Source of the DNA: DATLWN01 sp964422615
GTDB taxonomy: Bacteria; Pseudomonadota; Zetaproteobacteria; Mariprofundales; Mariprofundaceae
Reading direction: 5' to 3'
DNA: 12,112 nucleotides
NCBI GenBank assembly: GCA_964422615.1
Contig: CAYRBJ010000043.1
Span: 1 to 12,112 of the forward strand
Below the pieces are notes generated by a model, which did not search any database, was not told where the DNA came from, and was given only the letters and a program-made list of their open reading frames with translations. Within the stretch, counting starts at the first letter, position 1. Each line of letters begins with the position of its first letter. The position numbers and the translations under genes were made by a program. Below are positions 1 through 4,497 of this stretch, one piece after another.

Positions 1-2
1 CC

Positions 3-272
3 AAGCTGTGGTTCACCGGCATGGGCGATTCGTCGCTGAATTTCGAGCTGCTGGTCTGGGTGCAGGGCGACGCCATCATCAACTACCGCTCCACGCTCAG
101 CGAATACACCTTCGCCGTGCACCGCACCCTGCTCGACAACGACTATGCGATCCCGTTCCCGCAGCGCGACGTGCACATCAGGAGCACGCCCGACGAGGCC
201 GCCAAGCCGGCATCGCCGCGCCGCACACCGAAGCGGCCCGCCGCGAAACCCGCCGGAAAGGGGGCCGACTGA
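3..272 (+). CDS. MscS-family mechanosensitive ion channel, C-terminal fragment
   Basis: This is the 3' end of a gene that begins outside the window; the frame is open from base 3 and ends with TGA at 270-272. The visible protein contains the segments GMGDSSLNFEL, a strand containing VWVQGD, and IPFPQRDVHI. These match the end of the cytoplasmic beta/alpha domain of MscS-like channels, where a GxGDSS(L/I)xxEL strand and a closing PFPQRDVH are diagnostic. Channels of this family sit in the inner membrane and open under membrane tension to release solutes during hypo-osmotic shock. After the domain there is a basic Pro/Ala/Lys/Arg tail of about 30 residues, probably disordered and cytosolic. The pore-lining helix and membrane segments lie outside the window, so the subfamily cannot be decided. 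The gene converges on the SOUL gene with only 10 bases between the stop codons. Confidence 0.88.
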   Translation, partial: KLWFTGMGDSSLNFELLVWVQGDAIINYRSTLSEYTFAVHRTLLDNDYAIPFPQRDVHIRSTPDEAAKPASPRRTPKRPAAKPAGKGAD

Positions 273-282
273 CGGGGCCGCG

Positions 283-921
283 CTACGGCGCGACGGGGAT
301 CAGCACCTCGTTCCGCCTGAACGGCGGCAGGGTCCACGGCGGGTTGTAGAAGGCATACACGGGCGAACCGGCGGCCTTGAGGGAGCGGGCCTTGAGCCAG
401 GCCTCGAGCGCCGCCGTCTTCTCGCGCAGCCGCGCGTCGTTCGCCAGGCCCGAAAACCGGACGGCCGCCATGCGCACCGCGGGGACCTGCACCAGATGGA
501 CGGCCGGATTGTTGGGCCGGGGCAGGGTGTCCATGGTGTATGCGGCAGGCATCACGAAGCGGACATGCCAGGACTGCCCGGCGCGTTCCTGCTGCACCGG
601 CGCCGTCATCGCGATCTTTTCGCCCGCCTGCTGCTGCACCGGGGCGGTCATGGCCATCTTCCGGCCGACCCGGTTGTTGCCGAAGATATAATCGGCGATC
701 TCCTGGAAGCCCTTGCGGATGGCCTCCTTGCGGGATCCGGAGACCTCGACCTCCGCCACGATATGGGGCGCATATTCCCGGAGCTCGAACGCGCCGTCCC
801 TGTCGAGCACCTCATACCGGGCCTGCTCCACATCACTCATGAGCGGCCCCACCGCCACAAGGCCTGCGACGAGCACGAGCAGAGCAACGGGAATCATCCA
901 GTACATGCGTTTCCATTTCAC
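283..921 (-). CDS. SOUL-family heme-binding-type protein with N-terminal membrane anchor
   Basis: The 212-residue protein has a basic N-terminus and a hydrophobic segment at about residues 8-27, either a signal anchor or an uncleaved signal peptide. A SOUL domain follows from about residue 33 to the end. Family features seen are an early YEVL...ELREY strand pair, two copies of the MTAPV motif (residues 91-95 and 105-109) and a terminal YNPPW...RRNEVLIPV segment (192-210). SOUL/HBP proteins were named for heme binding, but bacterial members mostly have unproven ligands, so heme binding here is inference. The start used is GTG at 919-921; ATG at 904-906 would remove five residues and is also possible. 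It lies 33 bases downstream of the Arg/Asp-rich lipoprotein on the same strand, so co-transcription is possible, although a hairpin separates them. Confidence 0.85.
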   Translation of the reverse strand: MKWKRMYWMIPVALLVLVAGLVAVGPLMSDVEQARYEVLDRDGAFELREYAPHIVAEVEVSGSRKEAIRKGFQEIADYIFGNNRVGRKMAMTAPVQQQAGEKIAMTAPVQQERAGQSWHVRFVMPAAYTMDTLPRPNNPAVHLVQVPAVRMAAVRFSGLANDARLREKTAALEAWLKARSLKAAGSPVYAFYNPPWTLPPFRRNEVLIPVAP

Positions 922-946
922 GGCACGTGGCCTTGCATCCCGGGAT

Positions 947-965
947 ACCGGGACTCAGTCCCGGT
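947..965 (-). terminator. Hairpin spanning the stop codon of the lipoprotein gene
   Basis: ACCGGGAC (947-954) and GTCCCGGT (958-965) form a perfect 8-bp inverted repeat. The 3-base loop is exactly the TGA stop codon of the minus-strand lipoprotein gene. There is no T-rich run after it on either strand, so it is not a classical intrinsic terminator. It could slow or protect the mRNA end between the lipoprotein and SOUL genes. Confidence 0.4.
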
Positions 966-1290
966 GCTCGCGGTCCCGCTCGCGGTCCCGCTTCTGATCC
1001 CGTTCGCGATTGCGGTCCTTGCTGCGGTCCTGGACGCCCCGGTCCTGACTGCGGCCCTGGTTGCCCTTGTACTCGATCTGGCCCTGGCCGCGACCCTGGT
1101 CGCGCCCATACTCACCCCGATGCAGGCCGCGATCATGATCGCGCCGGTCGCGATCCTGGTGGTAGCCGCGCTCGCGCTCGTAGCCCCCGCGGTGGTAGCC
1201 GCGATCGTGCGGATAGTAGTAACAGCCCGTCATCACCGTGCCCAGCGCCAGCAGCGCCGTCGCCGCCACCATATGCCTCAGCATCTTCAT
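955..1290 (-). CDS. Small lipoprotein with Arg/Asp/Gly-rich low-complexity body
   Basis: This 111-residue protein has a typical secretion start: basic residues, a hydrophobic core at about 7-20, and a plausible lipobox MTGC with Cys23 as the lipidated residue. Met at the -3 position is unusual, since Leu is commonest there. The mature part begins CYYYP and is then almost entirely polar. Residues 28-65 carry repeated RGYH/RG(L)H units, and residues 82-111 alternate Arg with Asp or Glu. No enzymatic domain is visible and it is likely disordered in the periplasm. The start is ATG at 1288-1290 because AGGAGG lies five bases upstream (1296-1301); a longer frame from 1350 would bury the signal peptide. 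It is encoded just upstream of the SOUL gene on the same strand. I do not recognise a named family, and the function is unknown. Confidence 0.72.
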   Translation of the reverse strand: MKMLRHMVAATALLALGTVMTGCYYYPHDRGYHRGGYERERGYHQDRDRRDHDRGLHRGEYGRDQGRGQGQIEYKGNQGRSQDRGVQDRSKDRNRERDQKRDRERDREHRD

Positions 1291-1462
1291 CGCAGCCTCC
1301 TGTCTCCCCGCCCGGACGAAACCGATATGCTGCTCATCAGTGTAGCCCACGGCGCCACGATGCGGACGGGCTGCCGGCAGGTTTGAGGCCGTCGGGGGAG
1401 CGGCCGGCCCGTAGCCTTGGCCAGGTGAATTTTTTGCGCGCCTGTTCGCGCCCGATGTGTTC

Positions 1463-1468
1463 TATGCT
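1463..1468 (+). promoter_or_regulatory. Candidate -10 box (TATGCT) directly before the CxxC gene
   Basis: TATGCT would place the transcription start near base 1475, two bases before the ATG at 1477. No Shine-Dalgarno sequence precedes that ATG. The only -35-like hexamer nearby (TTGCGC, 1434-1439) is 23 bp away, which is too far for a normal promoter, so the call is tentative. Confidence 0.25.
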
Positions 1469-1476
1469 TGCGCCCC

Positions 1477-1704
1477 ATGGCAGGGGAAACGAAGCGTTAC
1501 TACGTCCACGGCGATCTGCACGAATCCGATCCCGATGTCTATTACTGTGCCGCCTGCGACATGTTCTTCGATAAGGCCCACTTCAGAACATACCACGTCG
1601 AGGCCAATCTCGATCTCTATCGCTCGGATAGCAGGTTTCTCAGCTACGCCATCAGCGGCGGCAAGTACCACCGGCCGGACGATCCGGAGAACCTGTTCGC
1701 GTAA
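1477..1704 (+). CDS. Small CxxC/HxxxxH protein, putative zinc-binding, unknown function
   Basis: This is a 75-residue soluble protein. Its core has C24-x2-C27-x7-H35-x4-H40, preceded by YY and containing the aromatic pair FF. This resembles a shortened zinc finger or zinc knuckle, but the seven-residue spacing differs from the usual C2H2 spacing of about twelve, so metal binding is only inferred. The rest is rich in Tyr, Asp and His with no membrane segment or signal peptide. ATG at 1477 is preferred over TTG at 1468 because the protein then begins MAGETKRYY; neither has a clear ribosome binding site. It is transcribed toward the polymerase gene and away from the lipoprotein gene, so it is probably monocistronic. 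I do not recognise the family with certainty. Confidence 0.65.
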   Translation: MAGETKRYYVHGDLHESDPDVYYCAACDMFFDKAHFRTYHVEANLDLYRSDSRFLSYAISGGKYHRPDDPENLFA

Positions 1705-1715
1705 GCCCCCGGCTT
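1703..1715 (+). terminator. Short hairpin at the stop codon of the CxxC gene
   Basis: AAGCC (1703-1707) and GGCTT (1711-1715) form a 5-bp stem with a CCC loop starting inside the TAA stop codon. No T-tract follows, so termination is only suggested by position. Confidence 0.25.
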
Positions 1716-1728
1716 GCCATCCGGTTCC

Positions 1729-1755
1729 ATGCGGGGCCAGGCCCCATTTCCGCAT
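1729..1755. terminator. Interrupted palindrome between two convergent genes
   Basis: ATGCGG (1729-1734) pairs with CCGCAT (1750-1755). A competing inner stem is GGGGC (1733-1737) with GCCCC (1741-1745). The structure ends one base before the stop codon of the convergent polymerase gene. It could act as a bidirectional end-of-transcript hairpin, but neither strand has a T-run. Confidence 0.35.
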
Positions 1756-2994
1756 CTAGCATGCGGTGAACAGCGGGTACTTGAAGCGCACCTCGTCGGG
1801 GCGGCGCTTGCCGAGCGTCGCGGCCTGGGCCGAGGTCACGGTGTGGTGGCCGAAGCGGCGGTTGATGTCGTTCAGCGCCAGCATCAGCTGCTGCTGCCGG
1901 CGATCCGCGCGCATCTCGCCGAACAGGTCCGGCGTGGCGCTGCCCTCCGCCACCAGGTGCGTGGCGACGATGCCGCTGCCCCGGTAGGCGGTACCCGGTT
2001 CGACCAGGGCCCGGCAGGCCTGGGCCGAGGCCTCCGTGATGCGCCGGATGCTGTTGGTGGGGTTCGGCAGCCGGATGTCGATGGCCGCCTGCTCGAATGA
2101 ATCCAGGGTCAGGAACACGTGAACCCGCTGCGCCAACAGCCCCTTGGCCACCAGCTCCGACACGAGCCGGTGGCCATGGTGGGACAGCCAGGCCATGACC
2201 TTCGTGCGATCGGTGGTCACCTCCCCCATCGACGAGGTGTGCGCCACGCTCTTCGGCAGCGGCGGCGCCGTCTCCAGCGCGTACACCGGCATGCCGTTCA
2301 GTTCGTGCCACAGCCCGGTGCCGTGGCTGCCCAGCAGCCGGTCGATCGCATGCACGTCGCGATCGGCGAACTGTCGGGCGGTGCGGATGGAGAACTTCTG
2401 CAAAAGAGCGGTGCGGTTGTGGCCGATGCCCGGGATGTCGGAGACCGGGATGCCGGCCAGGAAGCGGCCGATGCGCCGGCCGGGAATCACCGTGGTGCCG
2501 TCCGGCTTGTTGGACTCCGAGGCGATCTTGGCCAGCGTTTTCGTGCAGGAGATGCCGACCGACACGGTGATGCCGATCCCGCTGCGCACGGCGGTGCGGA
2601 TGTCGTCGGCGATCCGGCCGAATCCCTTGTGGAACAGGCCGCGCAGGCCGTTCATGTCCATGAAGGCCTCGTCGATGGAGTACACCTCCACCTCGGGGCT
2701 GTAGCGCCTCAGGATCGAGAACATGCGCTCCGACAGCTGGCCGTAATAGCGGAAATCCGGGGGCAGGAAGGCGGCGGCCGGCACCAGCCTCTTCGCATCC
2801 CACACGCTCATGCCGGTGGTCACGCCCTTCGCCTTGGCATCGTAGGTCTTGGCCACGACGAAGGCGTTCTGGTTCGACAGCACGCAGACGGGGCGGCCCG
2901 TCAGTTCCGGATGCCTGAGCCGCTCGCACGAGGCATAGAAGCTGTCCGCATCGATGTGGGCGACGGCGTTGTGCCAGTCGGTGATTGGTCTCAT
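1756..2994 (-). CDS. umuC: Y-family translesion DNA polymerase, UmuC-like
   Basis: This 412-residue protein is a lesion-bypass polymerase that copies damaged DNA with low fidelity, working with a processed UmuD-like partner and the beta clamp. Palm motif I is IDADSFYASCE, with catalytic Asp15 and probable steric-gate Tyr20. The second catalytic motif is SIDE at 106-109 (Asp108, Glu109). A helix-hairpin-helix thumb (IPGIGH) lies at 187-192, and the little-finger domain runs to about 350. TPDLF (354-358) resembles a clamp-binding motif. The tail contains LNDINRRFGHHTV, like the start of the UmuC C-terminal region, but then ends early with FKYPLFTAC. Length is close to E. coli UmuC (422). All catalytic residues are present. 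It is the second gene of a two-gene unit, 30 bases after the LexA/UmuD-like gene, and should share its damage-inducible promoter. Subfamily placement against DinB or ImuB rests on context and the SIDE/FYASCE motifs. Confidence 0.93.
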   Translation of the reverse strand: MRPITDWHNAVAHIDADSFYASCERLRHPELTGRPVCVLSNQNAFVVAKTYDAKAKGVTTGMSVWDAKRLVPAAAFLPPDFRYYGQLSERMFSILRRYSPEVEVYSIDEAFMDMNGLRGLFHKGFGRIADDIRTAVRSGIGITVSVGISCTKTLAKIASESNKPDGTTVIPGRRIGRFLAGIPVSDIPGIGHNRTALLQKFSIRTARQFADRDVHAIDRLLGSHGTGLWHELNGMPVYALETAPPLPKSVAHTSSMGEVTTDRTKVMAWLSHHGHRLVSELVAKGLLAQRVHVFLTLDSFEQAAIDIRLPNPTNSIRRITEASAQACRALVEPGTAYRGSGIVATHLVAEGSATPDLFGEMRADRRQQQLMLALNDINRRFGHHTVTSAQAATLGKRRPDEVRFKYPLFTAC

Positions 2995-3018
2995 GTCCTA
3001 TGGGGCCTCATATCCTAT
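2987..3018 (-). repeat. Tandem 15-bp imperfect repeat covering the polymerase start codon
   Basis: On the minus strand ATAGGATATGAGGCC (3018-3004) is followed 17 bases later by ATAGGACATGAGACC (3001-2987), with 13 of 15 bases identical. The second copy contains the real umuC ATG (2994-2992). The first copy contains another ATG, out of frame by two bases. That ATG opens a six-codon reading frame whose TGA overlaps the umuC ATG as ATGA. Confidence 0.7.
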
Positions 3019-3023
3019 GAGGC
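3005..3023 (-). promoter_or_regulatory. Intergenic hairpin holding the polymerase Shine-Dalgarno
   Basis: GCCTCATA and TATGAGGC form a perfect 8-bp stem with a GGA loop, between the regulator stop codon (3025-3027) and the polymerase ATG (2994). The only well-spaced Shine-Dalgarno for umuC, GAGG at 3009-3006 (11 bases from the ATG), lies in the 3' arm. The other candidate, AGGA at 2999-2996, is one base from the ATG and too close. The hairpin would therefore hide the ribosome site unless ribosomes ending on the upstream gene open it. Confidence 0.55.
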
Positions 3024-3024
3024 A

Positions 3025-3603
3025 TCATGTCTTGCGGAACATGCCGACCATGATGCCGAACACCTGCAGCTCTCCCCTCGGACGGATAACCGGATAGTTC
3101 ACATTGGCCGGCTGCAGGAAGTAGCCGACCCTGTCCTTCTGCAGGTACTTGATGGTGAACTCGCCGTCGACGATGGCCACGACGATGCTGCCGAGCGGCG
3201 GATTTGATTTCCGCTCCACCACCAGGAAATCGCCATCATGGATGCCGGCGCCGATCATCGAGTCGCCCTGCACCTTCACCAGCACCGTCGAGGCCGGATG
3301 CTCGACCAGGAAGTCGTCGATGCTGATGGCATCGCCCAGCGGTTCCGTGGCGGGGCTGGCGAAGCCGGCCGGTGCCTTGCCCACCATAGGCCGTTCGAAG
3401 AAGTGCGATGTGGGCAGCAGGTGCCCCTCCGGGCTCCTGTGCAGATACCCCTGGGAGCGCAACCGATCCAGCAGCCGGGTCACGCCCTGTTTCGATTTCA
3501 TGCCGACCAGGGCGCCGATGCGCGCATAGGAAGGGATCACACGGTGCTCGGCGTAATACGCCTGCAGCCTGCCCAGATGCTCCTTGTCATGATTGATGGC
3601 CAT
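3025..3603 (-). CDS. umuD: LexA/UmuD-like self-cleaving SOS regulator (S24 peptidase with N-terminal HTH)
   Basis: The 192-residue protein joins two parts. Residues about 8-60 form a LexA-type winged-helix DNA-binding domain (IPSYARIGALVG, then a recognition-helix region and RLRSQGYLHR). Residues about 70-190 are an S24 peptidase domain closer to UmuD than to LexA: PAGFASPA spans the cleavage site (Ala79-Gly80), GDSM contains nucleophile Ser115, and FTIKYLQ contains general-base Lys152. Spacings (36 from cleavage site to Ser, 37 from Ser to Lys) equal those of E. coli UmuD (24/60/97). Expected behaviour is repression of its own promoter until RecA-stimulated self-cleavage, with the C-terminal product serving the polymerase. 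The closest described precedent I know is UmuDAb of Acinetobacter. ATG at 3601-3603 has no Shine-Dalgarno and coincides with the predicted transcription start, suggesting a leaderless mRNA. The symbol reflects the C-terminal domain; lexA-like is equally fair. Confidence 0.9.
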   Translation of the reverse strand: MAINHDKEHLGRLQAYYAEHRVIPSYARIGALVGMKSKQGVTRLLDRLRSQGYLHRSPEGHLLPTSHFFERPMVGKAPAGFASPATEPLGDAISIDDFLVEHPASTVLVKVQGDSMIGAGIHDGDFLVVERKSNPPLGSIVVAIVDGEFTIKYLQKDRVGYFLQPANVNYPVIRPRGELQVFGIMVGMFRKT

Positions 3604-3609
3604 GCCGGC

Positions 3610-3639
3610 ATCATAGTGAACGATCGTTCACATTGTAAA
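3610..3639 (-). promoter_or_regulatory. Sigma-70-type promoter of the regulator/polymerase operon
   Basis: On the minus strand TTTACA (3639-3634) and TATGAT (3615-3610) are near-consensus -35 and -10 boxes separated by 18 bp. The spacer is almost entirely the operator palindrome. The expected start site, about seven bases after the -10, is base 3603, the A of the start codon. Confidence 0.8.
3616..3631. promoter_or_regulatory. LexA-type operator, perfect 16-bp palindrome with GAAC-N4-GTTC
   Basis: GTGAACGATCGTTCAC reads the same on both strands and contains GAACGATCGTTC, the SOS box form of Gram-positive LexA/DinR, unlike the CTGT-N8-ACAG box of enterobacteria. It fills the spacer between -35 and -10, so a bound dimer would block RNA polymerase. 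Autorepression by the adjacent HTH/S24 protein is the simplest reading. Confidence 0.78.
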
Positions 3640-3659
3640 GCCGCCGGTCGGACCCGCGG

Positions 3660-3830
3660 CTATACGTGCGGGGTCTCGGCCTCCGCGGTCTCCGCGGTCT
3701 CCGGCTCCTGCGGTTCGTCGACGGCCGTTTCGTTCCGCTTCTCCAGCTTGCGCAGCCGCTTCTCCTCCGCCTTCTTCTGCTTGGCGAGTTCTTTCTGACG
3801 CTTCTCGTATTTGAAATTCGCTCTGGCCAT
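3660..3830 (-). CDS. Small basic coiled-coil protein, conserved hypothetical
   Basis: This 56-residue protein has a strongly charged helix at residues 6-33, made of Lys/Glu/Arg/Gln with EKRQKELAKQKKAEEKR-like composition, which favours a single coiled coil. The acidic tail (38-52) repeats Glu-Thr-Ala units. It has no signal peptide, membrane segment or catalytic motif. The N-terminus MARANFKYEKRQKEL resembles a small conserved family I have seen in beta- and gammaproteobacteria, without an assigned function. The start at 3828-3830 is chosen because AGGGAG ends six bases before it; ATG at 3834-3836 would touch the ribosome site. A nucleic-acid or ribosome-associated role would fit the charge but is a guess. 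It precedes the SOS cassette on the same strand, but that cassette has its own promoter after this stop codon. Confidence 0.7.
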   Translation of the reverse strand: MARANFKYEKRQKELAKQKKAEEKRLRKLEKRNETAVDEPQEPETAETAEAETPHV

Positions 3831-4038
3831 TGACATCTCCCTGTGGCATCGCCGGAAACGGACAGGAGGCAATACTGCCGCCGTTTGTTGCCGACGTCGC
3901 GGGCAATCCTCCCACGCATGGCGCGAAATCACCACTGCCAGTGGCGTACACCCCCTGGCTGGTTCGACCATCCTGCCGACAACCATGCGGCCCCGTGGAG
4001 ACAAAGCGAATGCCTCGCGCCGCACGCGCGGCTCCCGG

Positions 4039-4064
4039 CATCCCGAGCAATCCGTTACGGGATG
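4039..4064 (-). terminator. Hairpin directly after the DUF2934 gene
   Basis: CATCCCG (4039-4045) and CGGGATG (4058-4064) make a 7-bp stem with a 12-base loop, starting one base beyond the stop codon of the DUF2934 gene on the minus strand. No T-run follows. The rest of 3831-4038 shows only short GC-rich repeats and no supported gene. Confidence 0.4.
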
Positions 4065-4065
4065 G

Positions 4066-4293
4066 CTATTTATTGGCGGCGGGCTTCCTGGGTTTCCTGA
4101 TCAGGGTCTGATTGATCTCGGCTTCCGCATCCAGCCAGTCGCGCATCTGATCGCCGCCGGCGAAGCCGCGCTTCTCCGCCCTGTAGTAGGCCGCCTCGGC
4201 GATCATGTGCTCGCGGCTGGGCTTGGGCGCACTGCTGCGGGCCCTGGTGGTCGTCGTCTTTGGTGCCTTGGATACCTGTGCTGTGCTGGCCAT
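4066..4293 (-). CDS. DUF2934 domain protein
   Basis: This is a 75-residue soluble protein. The first 25 residues are Ser/Thr/Ala/Lys-rich and probably disordered. Residues 27-62 carry the DUF2934 signature: REHMIAEAAYYRAEKRGF, then GGD, then DWLDAEAEI, predicted as two helices joined by a glycine turn. A Lys/Pro-rich tail follows. The domain is frequent in proteobacteria as short stand-alone proteins, and its molecular role is not established. The start at 4291-4293 is supported by AAGGAGAG about six bases upstream. It is transcribed divergently from the Fur-box gene across a 204-base region. Confidence 0.85.
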   Translation of the reverse strand: MASTAQVSKAPKTTTTRARSSAPKPSREHMIAEAAYYRAEKRGFAGGDQMRDWLDAEAEINQTLIRKPRKPAANK

Positions 4294-4461
4294 GAACGCT
4301 CTCCTTCTATGCTTGGCGATTTCGATGATTCAATACCATGGAGCCGTCGACAATGCTGACTATGGACCACCGCATTTCGGTTTTGCAAGTGATCTTCGGT
4401 CGCGATTTCTGCACCTGCCGCACTGGCTAGGCTGGCGAACCTGCGCCCGATAAAAATGATA

Positions 4462-4490
4462 TTGATAATGATTCTCGATATGCATATAGT
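4462..4490 (+). promoter_or_regulatory. Sigma-70-type promoter of the secreted-protein gene
   Basis: TTGATA (4462-4467) and TATAGT (4485-4490) are good -35 and -10 matches with a 17-bp spacer. The predicted transcription start is about base 4497, one base before the ATG at 4498, and no Shine-Dalgarno is present. This again suggests a leaderless message. Confidence 0.65.
4464..4482 (+). promoter_or_regulatory. Fur-box-like operator overlapping the promoter
   Basis: GATAATGATTCTCGATATG matches 14 of 19 positions of the classical Fur box, with the left half (GATAATGAT) perfect. Upstream bases add further NATGAT-like units (AATGAT ATTGAT AATGAT), which is typical of extended Fur sites. It covers the -35 end and the spacer, a position suited to iron-dependent repression. 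Confidence 0.65.
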
Positions 4491-4497
4491 CGGCGCC

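Noticed and set aside
991..1210. CRISPR-like or satellite repeat array
   Set aside because: The repeated GGTCCCG/GCGATC words are explained by in-frame Arg/Asp/Gly codons of the lipoprotein; units are irregular in spacing and lack spacers.
145..1386. A 413-codon plus-strand frame over the SOUL and lipoprotein genes
   Set aside because: Its hydrophobic C-terminal part is the complement of the Arg/Asp repeat tract; no ribosome site or recognisable family.
2119..3207. A 362-codon plus-strand open frame across the regulator and polymerase genes
   Set aside because: It runs antisense through two genes with clear catalytic motifs and shows shadow-type composition.
3830..4111. A plus-strand frame of 93 codons in the gap between the coiled-coil and DUF2934 genes
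   Set aside because: No ribosome binding site, no domain, and it overlaps the DUF2934 3' end; composition looks random.
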